From assembly GCA_021307315.1 (NCBI GenBank), contig JAJSPD010000002.1, positions 1,364,001 through 1,428,000 of the forward strand: DNA of 64,000 nucleotides, given 5' to 3'. Below are positions 22,215 through 34,678 of the stretch, in pieces. Each line of letters opens with the position of its first letter. Within the stretch, counting starts at the first letter, position 1. Position numbers and translations under genes: made by a program. Origin of the DNA: Bisporella sp. PMI_857. Lineage: Eukaryota > Ascomycota > Leotiomycetes > Helotiales > Helotiaceae. Under the pieces are notes generated by a model. The model searched no databases, was not told where the DNA came from, and saw only the letters and a program-made list of their open reading frames with translations.

Positions 22215-23333
22215 AGCTTTGAACGGCTTGAAGAACAAAGGAGCAAGTCAGGAAAGAAGGCACGAGAGATATAGGCAAAGAAGTTACTTCAAAGGCGATG
22301 CTTTCTCTCAGCCCTGTCAAAGCCAGGAAATTTCTTATATACAATGAGCCTCATGCACGACAACAAGATACAGACATTGGATCAAGCTTAAACGATTTAA
22401 GAATTAAGGTATCAGAACACCAAAATAGTATAGAGGTTCTCTAAATTAATACTTCTAATGAGCTAAGCCAATAACTAATCTATTACATACATGAGAGAAC
22501 AATGTTGAAAACCACGTGACTTCCCAAGCATGAAAGGCACTATCCCAAACTTTGAAACTAGTTGAGAAAGACAAATAATTTGAATGATAAATATCAAGCC
22601 CGAGAGACGCCTATCTGGCCTTAACCTAGTACTCATCATTTGTAGATAGCATTTTGCGGACTGTACTACAACCACACGCTCTCGATGAGCGATATCAAAT
22701 TCTGTATGCGAAAGGAAGACAAGACATGTGGTGAAGTCAACCAAGATTTACCTGAGAGTCTTCCCGATTATGATTATGTCTGTTAAAACCTCGTAGCATC
22801 TCAGAAATGTATCAAGGAGCAGGGCAACAACAAAGTTTTGCGATGGCCTCAAGCTCAAGCGTACATTCAAGCAGATAATTCAAGCCCTTGGCGAGGAAGA
22901 TTCGCGGGGAATCTATTTTTCCGGCTGGCTCAACGGATCTGGGTCAATCATCAGACTTATTATGTGATTGGTTATGCTCTCGATATGCAGGAACCCGCCA
23001 CAAGGTATATGCCCACGTGAACTTAAATGACTTCCCATTGCACACGGATCTCCAGATTGCATATCATAAAAAAGGCTTTTTAGGAGAGTTATCAAGGCGT
23101 TTGTGCATAGAATGCTTCAAATCTTCTCGAGAGCCCCTCCTTCCAAGAGCTTCCCCACTCCTTGAACAGATAGCCTGAACTTCCAGTGTTCAGCCTAAAT
23201 AATGGATCTACAGAATAGTAACATTTTCACCAGCGCGCTGGGTACTAAGTTCGGATGACGGAATCTCGGAGATGTATATAAACCTTCCCAAAAACCAGGG
23301 AGATGGTGACGGATTATCTGGGAACAATACAAA
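22215..23333. other. Spacer upstream of GH67 gene
   Basis: About 1.1 kb containing the 5' flanks of the transporter relic and the GH67 gene. No further coding region is supported. A TATA-like stretch (GTATATAAACC) sits at about 23274-23284, some 50 nt before the GH67 start. Confidence 0.5.
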
Positions 23334-25919
23334 ATGTTGCATTGTTTGGTAGTTTTGATTTGTTTCGGACTTGTCGCTGCAGAGAATGGCCTCAATGGGT
23401 GGCTACGGTATGCGCCATTGCCTCGAGGCCTTCGTCCTTCTTCTCCACTTCCCAAAAATATCGTGACCCTGAACAGCACAATATCTAGTCCAGTGTACAC
23501 TGCTGGTACAGAGTTGGAAAGTGGATTCAAGGTATTCTCGGTCAAATCCTTAGGCGTGACAGTGACAAGGGCAGTGGAAAATCGTCGATTATTGTTGGAA
23601 CCGTTGATCAATACATTCTGGCGTATGGCGATATCCGAAATCTACCAGAACTTGAGCAAGACGGTTTCTGGCTGAACATCAAAGATGACTCTGTTCAGAT
23701 CCTTGGCCAAAACGAGAGGGGAGCTCTTTATGGTGCTTTCGAGTATCTCTCCAGAATTGGGCAAGGCAACTTTGATACTACAAAATATGCCAGTAATCCG
23801 AGTGCGCCAATCCGCTGGACGAATGAATGGGACAATTTGGACGAGCGTGGCAGTGACCACGGAAGTGTTGAGCGTGGATACGGCGGTCCCTCGATATGTA
23901 AGTTTATGGATGCGAATCTAAACAGTTGAAGAGTTCTGATGATTCCGTTGAACAGTCTTTCGATTCGGAGTCGTACTCAACGACCCAGTCCGATGGGCGC
24001 AATATGCTCGGCTTCTCGCTTCCATCCGTGTGAATGCCGTTGTTGTAAACAATGTCAACGCTAACGCATCCCTGCTCAATCCTGTTCATATTGAAGGGTT
24101 GGGGAGGATTGCAGATGCGTTCCGACCATACGGTGTTCAACTCGGCTTTTCGCTCAATTTTGCCTCTCCAACCCTCGTGGGTGGTCTCACCACTTTCGAT
24201 CCTTTGGATACGGGTGTCATTACATGGTGGACAAATATCACAAATCAAATCTACCAGCGTATTCCTGATATGGCAGGCTATCTTGTGAAAGCAAACTCCG
24301 AGGGTCAGCCGGGTCCTCTGACATATAATCGTACTCTCGCTGATGGAGCGAATCTCTTTGCAAGAGCGGTCGAGCCACATGGTGGCGTCGTTATGTTCCG
24401 AGCATTTGTCTATAATAAGCTAAACGACTCTGACTGGAAGGCTGATCGAGCGAATGCAGCGGTTGAGTTTTTCAAAGAGCTTGATGGCAAATTCAAGGAC
24501 AACGTTGTTGTTCAAATCAAGTATGGTGCAATTGACTTTCAAGTCCGTGAGCCTGTAAACCCGCTATTTGCAAATCTTCACCATACCAGTACTGCGATTG
24601 AGCTTCAAGTCAGCCAGGAATATCTGGGACAGCAGGCACATATTGTCTATCTCCCACCCCTGTGGAAGTCGATTCTTGATTTTGACCTTCGTGTCGATCA
24701 ACAGCGATCACTGACTCGTGAAATTGTCACTGGGAAACGTTTTAAGCGATCCCTTGGAGGCTTTGCGGCTGTCGTCAATGTTGGAACTGATCCGACGTGG
24801 CTAGGTAGCCATTTAGCGATGTCGAACCTTTATGCTTATGGTCGTTTGGCGTGGGACCCAACGGCTCAACCTAAAGATATACTTCAAGACTGGATCCGTT
24901 TGACATTTGGATTTGACAAGAAGGTTACTAACACAATCACTGATATTTCATTGAAGTCTTGGCCCGCGTACGAAAAGTATACTGGCAATCTTGGCATTCA
25001 GACATTGACCGACATTCTGTACACTCATTATGGACCAAACCCGGCATCTCAGGATAATAATGGCTGGGGCCAGTGGACTCGTGCCAACCGCGTGAGTATT
25101 GGAATGGATCGTACGGTCAGCAATGGAACCGGAAATGCTGGCCAATACCCTACAGAGATCGCGAGGATATACGAGAATGTGGATAGCACTCCGGATGACT
25201 TGCTTCTCTGGTTTCATCATGTCCCATATACTCACCGTTTACGTTCGGGGAAGACAGTTATCCAGCATTTCTATGACGCGCATTATGAGGGAGCAGCTAT
25301 CGCTCAAACATTCGTCACGGCCTGGGAGTCGCTAAAGGATAAAATTGATAAGGAGAGATATGATCATGTACTATTTCGGCAGAAGTACCAAGCTGGTCAT
25401 TCTATTGTATGGAGAGATGCCATCAACCACTATTATTGGAATCTTTCTAGTATTCCAGATGAGGCAAAGCGTGTCGGCAATCACCCATACCGCATTGAAG
25501 CAGAGTCTTTGGTCCTGAGCGGCTATGAGGTTGTAAAAGTGACGCCTTTCGAGACAGCGTCCAACTACACTGCAATAGTTACTTCCTCTAGTAGCACCGG
25601 AGGCGTCGTCAGCACAACTCTCAACTTCCCATCTGGCACATATAATATTGCGGTCAATTATTTCGATCATGCTGGTGGCCAGTCTCACTGGCAGACATAT
25701 ATCAACAATCAACCGCTTGGGGAGTGGTATGGCAACCTCGAAAACATTCTTGGCCACTTCCCCTCTTCTCATATCGATGGACATTCTGCCACACGCATCA
25801 CTTTCCAAAATGTCAAAATCAGACGAGGAGATGTATTGAAAATTGTTGGAACTCCGAACGGTACAGAGAGGGCTCCGTTGGATTATGTTTCAATTCTTCC
25901 ACTCGACATAATTGATTAA
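23334..25919 (+). CDS. Secreted GH67 alpha-glucuronidase, with one apparent frameshift
   Basis: The start MLHCLVVLICFGLVAAENG is a clear signal peptide. Exon 1 ends at 23897, a 58-nt intron follows (23898-23955), and exon 2 runs to 25919, for about 840 residues in total. The GH67 signatures are present: GYGGPSIFFRFG across the intron, VNAVVVNNVNAN, then QIKYGAIDFQVREPVNPLF and AIELQVSQEYLGQQ, which carry the conserved catalytic-region Asp and Glu. The WYGNLENILGHFPSSHIDG end of the C-terminal domain is intact. The enzyme removes 4-O-methylglucuronic acid from xylan side chains outside the cell. The frame is lost by one base near 23516-23530, between ELESG and IQGILGQ, with no workable intron there. 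It is either a sequencing error or an early-stage pseudogene. Confidence 0.88.
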
Positions 25920-26584
25920 TGAATTGGTAGATTTTAAAAGTCAATTCAACCACATAATGTATCGTATAGTAGAAGCAAAACTTCGCTAGACGGCTTATAG
26001 AATCGTTTTCAGATATTCATATCTACACGAGACAACGCTCTGAATACTTGCCTGATATCAGGCAATGCCTTGGGGTAGCTTCCTCCTTGTCTAGTGACCG
26101 TTTACTTTAATTCTTTTCACGGACTACCTAATGTCTTAGCTCCTCTTTCATCCTCCATGCTGGTTTTCTGCAAGTGCTCATGAAACTCATCAACTTTGCT
26201 CAGTTCATGTTTCCAAGCCATATCCCATTTTCTTCAGGCCCATCGAACTCTTCCAGGTAGTTCAATGACTCAATTGCAATTGATTTTACTAGAAATGGCT
26301 CTAGGCGGCCATCGTGCAGTGAGTTTTGTGAGCTTTTGATAAAGGTGGGACTTGCAAATGTAAATTTATTTTTATTAGTATGTTTATACAGTATAGAATT
26401 TAGCCAGGCAAGAGCTTACTGGCAATAGATTCAGAATAATCACGAGAGAGTTTGAAGATCATGTCTCTATTATGAAGTCTATTCTTTGATTCTAGTCTAT
26501 AGCACAAAGCCATCCTGGGCTGCGTGGCCTATATGATAAACTATGGTCTGTCGTACATGCGCCTGATAGAATACCTACTTGTTT
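25920..26584. other. Convergent intergenic region
   Basis: 665 nt between the 3' ends of the GH67 gene and the coiled-coil gene. No gene or structured RNA is recognised. Confidence 0.5.
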
Positions 26585-27889
26585 TCACCAGTGTGGTCTT
26601 TCCAGGTCAGACGGTCGGTAGAAGCCGCAACTGATCAACCAGTCTCGGTAGTAGTTAATCCAGAAGACCAAGAGTCCGCCGAGAAGCGTGCCTCCAATAT
26701 TGGCTAAAGGGCGTTCAATCTCAAGCGTCTGCTCTAGGTCTCGAATCTCCTGCTGCCTTACCTGATTTTGGGCAATCTCCTTTGCCAGTTCTCGAGTAAG
26801 CTCGCGATTTGCTTCCCTTAACTTCGCCAACTCCGCTTCGTCATCTTGGAGTTCAACTTCTAGTTGAAGGGTTTCCTTCTCTAGTTCGGTAACAGTCACT
26901 CGACGTAAATTGATCTCCTGATGGAACCGAGTGAGGAGCTCGGGAAATGCCTCTCGATAGCGCGACAAATCAGCCATATCCTTTTCATGCTGTAGAAATG
27001 CTCCAAGCTCTGTCATGCCGCTCTTGCGATATCTTGCCAAGATGTCGTTTCTGTCTGAACTAATGCCCGCAGATAAAATGCCACTGGTGTTACGAGAGTG
27101 ACTGAGAAGGTTTGTGCTGGCAGCGGAGCACTCGGGCGAATGCGGTGGCTGTAAGGTTGCTTCAAAATCGGGTCCAATAAAAATAGGATCTCGAGGTGGT
27201 ACATTGTTTATTTCGTAATAGCCACAAGAATTATACATCTACGCATATTAAAATATCAATATAAGTCGCGAAAACGTCAAGAGATAATAATAAATCTTAC
27301 CTGTCGCGCTCTTCTCAGATTTTGCCAAGCTGTCTCCTCCCGATCTTGGTTCAGGCGGAATAGTTGACTAGCATGCCATGCGCGAGTAGTTGGCCCATTG
27401 AGATAACGCTCATGGGCATCAATATCGAATCCGAGGACAGCGAATTTGCCAGGGAAATGCCTGGCTATGAATCTCTTGTGCTCTTCAACTGCCTGACGTT
27501 CGTTTGTTAGTGATTGTACAATAAGCCATTGTGTATCAAATTAAAAATTGTAACAAAGAACATACTCTATAAGCTTTGACTTTTAATAATTCGTGTTCCT
27601 CAACCTTGTCAACATCACAAGGCTCTGTAACTGCTGTGGCGATGTTATTTCTCTTTCAACCTTTCAGTTAGTTTCTATTCACTGTGGGCTAGGGGAGGGA
27701 GCAATTCCTGACCTTGTAATGCTTCATGTACGAATAATCAATATTGGTTGCTTGCCATCCAGTTTCGGCACCATTTTCTGGTATGATTTGACGAGGATCC
27801 ACTTTTGCGGCCGTGAGCTCGAGGTTGCAACTAATGCTGCCATTAAGGCTGGGGAAATCCTCTTCTACTACTTTCGCCTTCTTACCCAT
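26585..27889 (-). CDS. Coiled-coil protein with C-terminal membrane segment, unknown function
   Basis: Four exons, complement(26585..27238, 27301..27492, 27566..27652, 27713..27889), give 369 residues. All introns are phase 0 with GT-AG ends (60-73 nt). The start is MGKKAKVVEEDFPSL. The middle holds HKRFIARHFPGKFAVLGFDID and HASQLFRLNQDREETAW. Residues of about 240-330 form a long charged coiled coil (TELEKETLQLEVELQDDEAE, KLREANRELTRELAKEIAQ). A single hydrophobic helix (IGGTLLGGLLVFWINYY) lies about 25 residues from the end, so the protein may be tail-anchored, with the coiled coil in the cytosol. I do not recognise the family. The consistent intron phases argue for a real gene. Confidence 0.72.
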
Positions 27890-28871
27890 GGCCCTTCCAC
27901 TAGTTGAACCGTAAAGAAGTAGATTATGGGACGTCTTTTGGTAGATGCAGATATCTAGAGCGAGAGATTCAGTATCCGAGTTGTTGGAGCGTGTTGAGTA
28001 TTGTACTGTTGTATATTGGGTGGGAATGGAGAAGTATATACTGGCTCTTGAGGTGCTATTTTATGTCCTCTCGCTTCCTGAAGAAGCTTAGCGCTTTCTC
28101 TAACGCTCGTGAATTTAGATTTTTGTTCCATTCACTCAGTTGTCGGAGTTTAGTCAGCGTTTCTTCTCGAACAAGTAATTTCTGGCTAGATTATGGTAAA
28201 CTCTCCTTGCCTTTCCACCTTTGCTTTGACTGAACTGACACAGCTGACGTAAGTGACTTGTGTGAATGTTTGTTGATTAGCTTGTGACACAAATGTAAGA
28301 GCTCAAGGTGCCCTTGAAAGATTCATGCTTTTTCAAAACTACTAACAGGCGTAGATTAATGTTGGATCAATCTTTTCATAGTTTGCACACTTGCGAAATG
28401 TGGAATATATGTCCATAATACATATAAAAACTTTTACGCACATTTGTATGACCTATAATTTGAGAAGATGCTGTTTGACATAGATTGATATCTTCTTGTC
28501 GTGACCCGTGACGCAAAGAAGACACTTACACTGCATTTGTACCTATTTTTGATAGATTTAAAAAGATGATAACTTTGAACTCCTTGCGTGGGTTCTTTTA
28601 TTCACTTAAAGAAGACTATGTTAAAGACTGGAGGCTGTATCACTGTGTTTTAACTACTTCTGTGGGCCATAGAAGGCGAATTCATGCTCTATCACTTCGA
28701 ATGTTAACGCTTTCCAGGATTATCTGATCTCTCTCTAAACTTGATGAGCTCAAGAGAATGGTTAAGCTAAATCTAAAACTAAAGCTCAAGCTCAAATGCT
28801 TTGTGCCCTGCGCTACTACACAAAATCTTCTTGATATAGTCACACGTTGCATTATCGCCTTTCAGTTAAAG
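27890..28871. other. Intergenic, no supported gene
   Basis: About 1 kb of AT-rich sequence between the 5' end of the coiled-coil gene and the 3' end of the cysteine-rich gene. No domain or RNA gene is recognised. Confidence 0.5.
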
Positions 28872-30117
28872 TTACACCCACCCAGTTATCCCGCTTTTTA
28901 TACTGCCTCGGTTGTAGTTTGGTGAATCGCTCTCCTTCACGCGATTTAAAAAAGGTTCCATAACGCAACGGGTTAGATGCCCGCTCAAGGCGGGATCAGC
29001 TCTGCCTGGAACTAGGCAAAGCTTGCTGCACGTGGCCACTGGACGATCATCAGCATAACAGTTCTTGCATCGCTGTTCGTCCCGCTCGATCCAACAATCT
29101 TGATATAAACATTTTCTCTGGAAGCAAGCGCGACAGTTCCGAGGGCAATCTCTCAGCTACATATGTCAGCCAGGTCCCTACAATCCTATGAGTATAAAAT
29201 ATGCAGCATACACTATGTGCTCATTCTCATAACCACCACAGTTGTTACAGACGTGCTTGCTGAAAGGTTCCACTGCCCCCGCCTGATGGGATAGCATTCA
29301 CTGTAAGCTCTCATGGGATAACTGCCAGGATAAAATTGGCATTGCAGCTCGTACTTAAACTTTTCAAATATCCTAACACACTTTCTCCTGGCTTTCTCGA
29401 AAAAGCTCCTCAGGTTTAGCTCCTCCTCTGAGAACTGGGCATGTTTTGGCAGATTCGCTTGCACATATTTGGTCTTTGCTGGCTTCATATCCACTGTCCC
29501 CACCACCATCAGGATATCCACGAGTTGCCTTCCGTCCGATGTCCCTGCTCGAAATATCTGACTCAAATATCAGAATCGAATAAATCACGAATAAAATCAA
29601 CCCGTGTCCCATTTGTTAACTCGATGGTGCCCTTAAACCATCTGTCCACATATTCATCAAGGGTTTCTTCAGTGCCTGTTTTATCTTTCATGTCTTTATA
29701 GGTACTGTGATGATATTTACGAACCATTTTCCAGTCGAGATGATACTTGCATGTATGGCTAAACTTCTTAATCCGACGACGAAGAGATAGCTTTTGCGCA
29801 TCTTCAGAACCTATAGGTAGGGCTCTTTCTGAACACAGAGGAGGTCCAAAAGATGGAGGGAAAAATCTCGCGAAAGGGCCATCTTGGTATTCGAACCACG
29901 TTCCAGGAGGCAGCGCAAAGCCTGGAATAAACCCTGCGCCAATTACAGGATTTTTGTATGTGCCATCTGGTATGAGCTGAATGAAAGACGTCAGATCACA
30001 CCTCTGAGAAGATGGCGGGCACGATGAGTCTTTGTGAGAGGAATACTCAAAGTTCATATCTATCTCATGCACTTCCATGTAACGTTCTATTCTTTGGCGT
30101 GAGGTTAGATGTGCCAT
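28872..30117 (-). CDS. Cysteine-rich zinc-knuckle-like protein, unknown function
   Basis: The model complement(28872..29156, 29214..29272, 29323..29557, 29602..30117) gives 364 residues and keeps one frame through three introns of 44, 50 and 57 nt. The first two introns have weak donors (GTTGAT and GTTATC); the alternative is two frameshifts. The start is MAHLTSRQRIERY. The N-terminal half has an aromatic segment (PGTWFEYQDGPFARFFPPSF). The C-terminus is rich in cysteine: CNNCGGYENEHILRDCP, which is C-x2-C-x6-H-x4-C and resembles a stretched zinc knuckle, then NCRACFQRKCLYQDC and RCKNCYADD with TCSKLC. The third intron splits the knuckle between EHI and LRDC. A role in nucleic-acid or protein binding is inferred only from the metal-binding pattern. 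Confidence 0.62.
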
Positions 30118-31410
30118 TTTGAATATCCTCAATAGATTGAAAGAATGGCGCTAATGATAACTATACATGGATGATCCAACAACGATGTGTATGGGATGTA
30201 TTATATGTTAACGACAAGGAAGAAAAGGGAGAAAAGGACGGAAAGGTAATGAGGAAGGTGACAACACGAGGACCTCCATTGCTCTTCCCCTCTGTTAAAT
30301 ACCCATACGTGCTGCTGAGAAACTGTTGAAGGAGCGCATACATAATGAGTAGTGAGTAGAGTAGGTGGAATCTTCTTGAGTGTACCTGAATCTGAGTTTC
30401 GGTCTCACTCGCTGTGACTCAAAGTGCTCAGGATATCAAAGATGGCTACACATTTCTGTACACACTTCGCCAAAGATAGAAACGTCTTAAATAGATAATG
30501 GACTGCCTGAAACATTACCGATTGTTTTCAAAATATGATTCTACAGGTCCTCCAATCCGTACTTTATCCTCACTGATCGTGGATCTGGAAAGGCCGCAGG
30601 AGGACTCGTATGACTGATACTACCTACAAACAGGTTACAAGAGGCCCTCAAGGCTCAAAAATATGTATTGTATCTAGGCACTAGGTTGTTGCCGTCGTAC
30701 AGTTCTATATGATGTTTCGACAGGAAAGCGCTTTCTAAAGCTGACCCATATCAGGTCCATTTTGTGCTTCACTCGCTCATCTTTCATGATAATATCCTCG
30801 GTGACAATTGTACACTTGTCGCAAGCTATTGTTCCAATAGTCATGTTGCCATGGATGATCGAACGCATAACTATGTCCCTGACTAAACGTAAAGGGTCAA
30901 CGAAATGAAGTGGACCATTAACGGACGCGTGTACAGGCCGCTAAGCTTTGTCAGAAAAAGCTTTGGAGGTGATTTGTGTGGTCAGGACACATAGGATATT
31001 GTGCGCGTCTAAGTCTAATGTAATCCAACAGTAGATTTAGCAGAAGTAGAAGGCTTCTCTCGTCCTTTTTCTTAAGGAAGTTCTCAATTTCGAGGAAATT
31101 GCGATTTGCACGTGACTATTGACTAGCCAATAAACGCAAACCGTTGTGGCTGACAATTCCCGTTGCATCATCAACTTTGATTTGATCCGTCAACAACTCC
31201 ACCACTTACTTGGCTTGATTTTCACCAAAAGTCAACTGGCAGCTAACTCTAGTCTCGCCCCCAACAGCGACAACAAAATCCATCTCATCTGGCAGATCGC
31301 CCTTCGCACCTGTGGCGTTGCCTGATACAACGTACGATTCACAGGATTGCCGCCATCTGATCTCGTCGGCAGTGGGGAGGCTCAGGGGTTTGAGAACCCA
31401 CCCTCCAAAC
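30118..31410. other. Intergenic, no supported gene
   Basis: 1.3 kb between divergent genes, presumably holding both promoters. A 64-codon minus-strand frame at 30674-30868 contains a lone CxxC and is not otherwise supported. Confidence 0.45.
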
Positions 31411-32982
31411 ATGACCAGCTTCAGGAGTCATGGCGCGCCGCGTCTGGCTTTTGCTGGACTTTTGCTTTTGGCCACAAACGTCTCTGCACACGGTCACGAT
31501 ATGTCTGCCATTGAGGAAGGAGAGCATATGAGTGCTGAGCCAATTGTGCGTTGTTATGTGGTGGCCGAAGACAGAATTGGAGACTGACGGGATTGTAGGA
31601 CTCGATACTATGGACACACATAATACTCATGACCGTTACCTTTGGGATTATCTTCCCAGCTGGTATGGTCTTAGGTGTACGTTTATTTCTAAAAGGATTA
31701 TGGTATCCAAACTAACTATGTTCTAGATTACTCGGAACAGGTGGCATGTACCAACGCAGGCCTTCGGAACAGTTTTAGCCCTGGTTGGATACTTCCTGGG
31801 ACACATGCACGGAGGACGAGTTTTCGCTCACAATATCCACGCCTCATTTGCGAATAGCTTAATGCTCATGCTTGCGGTACAGATTGTGTTCGGCATATAC
31901 CTTAAATTCCATATCACAAAGGGCTTTCACGGAAAGATTAGAAAGGTGGCTGTATATGGACACGGAATAGTCGGAAAGGTGATGCCAGTGGTTTCTTGGA
32001 TTCAGATGCTTTTTGGAGGTATCACAGCGTTGGGGTTCTGTAGGGGTGACCACCTCGGGCAATGTCTTGCACATTTCATTATGGGCAGCGCCTTCATCGG
32101 ATACGGCATTCTCCTAACTATCATGATGCTTGTCGGACAACATTGGCTAAGGAGTACTGGACGATCGCAGGAGTTCTTTGATTCAGCGGTTATTGCTGCA
32201 TGGGGTTGTGTCAACACTTTCACCGAACACAGATGGGGTGGACCTTGGGTTGCCAACGACATCCAGCATACTACAATGGGAGTCATTTGGTGGGCCGCTG
32301 GTCTTACCGGAGTTTGGCTCAGCAGAAAGAGAGACGGAAGTCCGAAGAGAAACTTTGTTCCAGGGTTCGTGATTGCTCTCACTGGATGGGCTATGTCGGC
32401 GCACCCACAGCATATTCCACTCAGCTCAATGGTACACACCGCATTCGGATATACCCTGATGGCAGCAGGTATTTCAAGGATAATTGAGGTAGCTTTTGTT
32501 CTAAAGGACGCGAATACCATCTCGGCCGATGGAGACGCCAACAGCTGGCAATATATCCCACCATTCGTAGGTGTAGAAATCTCCATTGTCCAATATTAAG
32601 CTAACTTTAGTAGTTACTCTACGCTTCAGGATTCCTTTTCATGGGAGCAACTGAGGAGCAAATGAAGTTAGTCTCCGATGCGCATATCACACACGTTTCA
32701 TACGTCCTGGTTATCTATAGCTTCGCCTTCCTTTTGTTCTTGCTCACCAACGTTCTGTTGCACCTCTACGCAGTCAATGCGGTCCCAACTGTGCCACCTA
32801 AGGATATTGAGGCGCCAAGACGGTTACCTAGAATTAATGGTCATCATAGAAATACACCGTCACGCCAAATTCGAGATGCTGAGGAGTTCGAGTTGGAAGG
32901 ACTGATGAGCGATGAAGATGAGCTCAAGAGCCCGGAGAGCCCTAGCACATTGGGGAGGAATAATGAGTCACGCGTTGATTAA
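31411..32982 (+). CDS. YTP1-like integral membrane protein
   Basis: Four exons (31411..31545, 31599..31676, 31727..32570, 32630..32982) give 469 residues. The introns are 50-59 nt with GT-AG ends, and the second has a strong GTACGT donor and a CTAAC branch. A signal peptide (LAFAGLLLLATNVSAHGHD) opens the protein. Multiple membrane helices follow: HIILMTVTFGIIFPAG, AFGTVLALVGYFLGH, ANSLMLMLAVQIVFGIYL, MVHTAFGYTLMAAG and VLVIYSFAFLLFLLTNVL. Histidines placed near helix ends (HMHGG, HGIVGK, HDHLG-like) recall cytochrome-b561-type topology. The layout matches the fungal DUF2427 plus Ytp1 family of unknown biochemical role. The C-terminal ~70 residues form an acidic cytosolic tail. Confidence 0.88.
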
Positions 32983-33940
32983 GAATCCGATTAATTCCCT
33001 AAGTAAGCTCGTAGTTGGTGGTTGATTAGGTGGCACATTCCATTGCATCAGGAAGGATATTGCATACATCGGCGTCTGGGTGCTTGACTTTCCAACTGAA
33101 TATTGAGAAGCAATGTTATAACCTTTCATGGTAGAAGGTTTGTCTATCATAGAATTTTATGTATTTCCATGAAAGAGATTTATGTTTTATGTTTCACCGG
33201 ACACCAGATAATACCAACCTTACACCCAAAATATGCTCTTTTATTTAACGCATGTTCTTGATTTATACTTCGTTCCTTCAAACAATATCAAACATACCAA
33301 CTCCTACTTGCTGAGATAACCACATTAGTAACCCGTGGAATCCGGGAGAAGCCCCGGATTACTTCGATCTTGGTTTTGATATACTTTGACCTTTTCCTTG
33401 AGAGATATATTACTTTATGAAGTGGTGTATCCAGAGTCGAAATAAGGAACGGGCAGGCACTGAGACTAGGAAAATCACTAGAAGCAGCTGTCAAGAGGGT
33501 GCAATGTAGCTGATAAGAATTAAAATAGTAACATATTTCTTTGAATATAAATACAAAGTAAAGAAGAGCAGCTAAGCGCCATCGGAATATGGTGTGTCTT
33601 AAATGTTAGTCTTGATGGCCAATTAATCCAGGATGCTTCGTAGTTGTCTGCCATGATCGATCCCATGTATACTCCACTATTCTTACAAATCTGTTACAAC
33701 CAGAGGTTGCTTCAAGCTTCCGCTCATTGAAGTAAGTATTTGACTCCTGTACATGGATACATCGATCGAAATCCTCCATGCAAACATACGGCATGGGGAT
33801 GGGAATCGAGCGATGGCTGTAGATAATCTACTGGGCTATTATTCCTCGCATCTAATAATCCCCTGCCTGTGCCCGATATGCCATATATCCATACTGTATA
33901 TTCATCTCTTCCCTCAAGTATCTTACACTCTCTGCGTCTC
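32983..33940. other. Convergent intergenic region
   Basis: About 960 nt of AT-rich sequence between the 3' ends of the YTP1-like gene and the peptidyl-tRNA hydrolase gene. Nothing recognisable. Confidence 0.5.
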
Positions 33941-34678
33941 TCAACCCTCCGCTAACCTCCTTAGCTCCTCCAATACCCTCGGAACACTCTCTTCAATCGC
34001 GATCCTCTCCTTAGGACCCATCTTCCTCAATACGTAATCTGCAACATCCTCCTTTTCCCTACTCAGCGGGCGCCCAATACCAACCCCAATCCTCATCCAC
34101 TTCTCCCCTCCCAATACTCCCTTGATACTCCTCACCCCATTATGCCCCTTATGACTCTGTTCTCCCCTCATAACCTTCACCTCCCCTACGCCCAGCTCTA
34201 ACTCATCATGAACCACCACCAACATCCCTTTCCCGCCCGCGCCTCCATCGGCTAGAAACTGCCGCCATGCAGCTGCGGTAGGCGGACCGGAAATGTTCAT
34301 GAGAGAAGGAGATTGCCAAAAGGTGAACTCAGGCCCTGCAGAGACGAGACCCTTGGCGTATTTCAAATTCTTCACGAAAGGCGGATATCCCATCTCCCGT
34401 CCCAGCGCAGTGAGGACTGTATGGCCAGCCGAATGCAGCGTCCCTAGATACGGAGCTGGGTTTCCGATCGAGGCGACGAGCAGCCGGAGTGGGCCTGGCA
34501 TATCGAATTTGAGGGATATGGAAAGAGAATTAGTTAAGGATGTGAGAGATGCATCTTGTTCGGGAGGACTGGTGTTGCTGGGAGACTGCTTGCGCGGTTG
34601 CCGTCGCGACTTTTTGGATTTTTGAGGTGTGAGGTCCCAGTTTTCTGGGGATTCTGGGCGAGGCTGCGACTGCGTCAT
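33941..34678 (-). CDS. Peptidyl-tRNA hydrolase (Pth1 family)
   Basis: A single exon of 245 residues. The first ~55 residues are basic and serine-rich and may serve mitochondrial targeting. The enzyme core starts at LRLLVASIGNPAPYLGTLHSAG, with Asn73 and the catalytic His82. It continues with the FWQSPSLMNISG motif carrying the substrate Asn, then VVVHDELELGVGEVKV with the catalytic Asp, and GHNGVRSIKG with the next Asn. These are the conserved active-site positions of bacterial Pth. The enzyme recycles peptidyl-tRNA released by drop-off from ribosomes, in fungi mainly in mitochondria. Its codon use is GC-richer than the flanks. Confidence 0.93.
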   Translation of the reverse strand: MTQSQPRPESPENWDLTPQKSKKSRRQPRKQSPSNTSPPEQDASLTSLTNSLSISLKFDMPGPLRLLVASIGNPAPYLGTLHSAGHTVLTALGREMGYPPFVKNLKYAKGLVSAGPEFTFWQSPSLMNISGPPTAAAWRQFLADGGAGGKGMLVVVHDELELGVGEVKVMRGEQSHKGHNGVRSIKGVLGGEKWMRIGVGIGRPLSREKEDVADYVLRKMGPKERIAIEESVPRVLEELRRLAEG

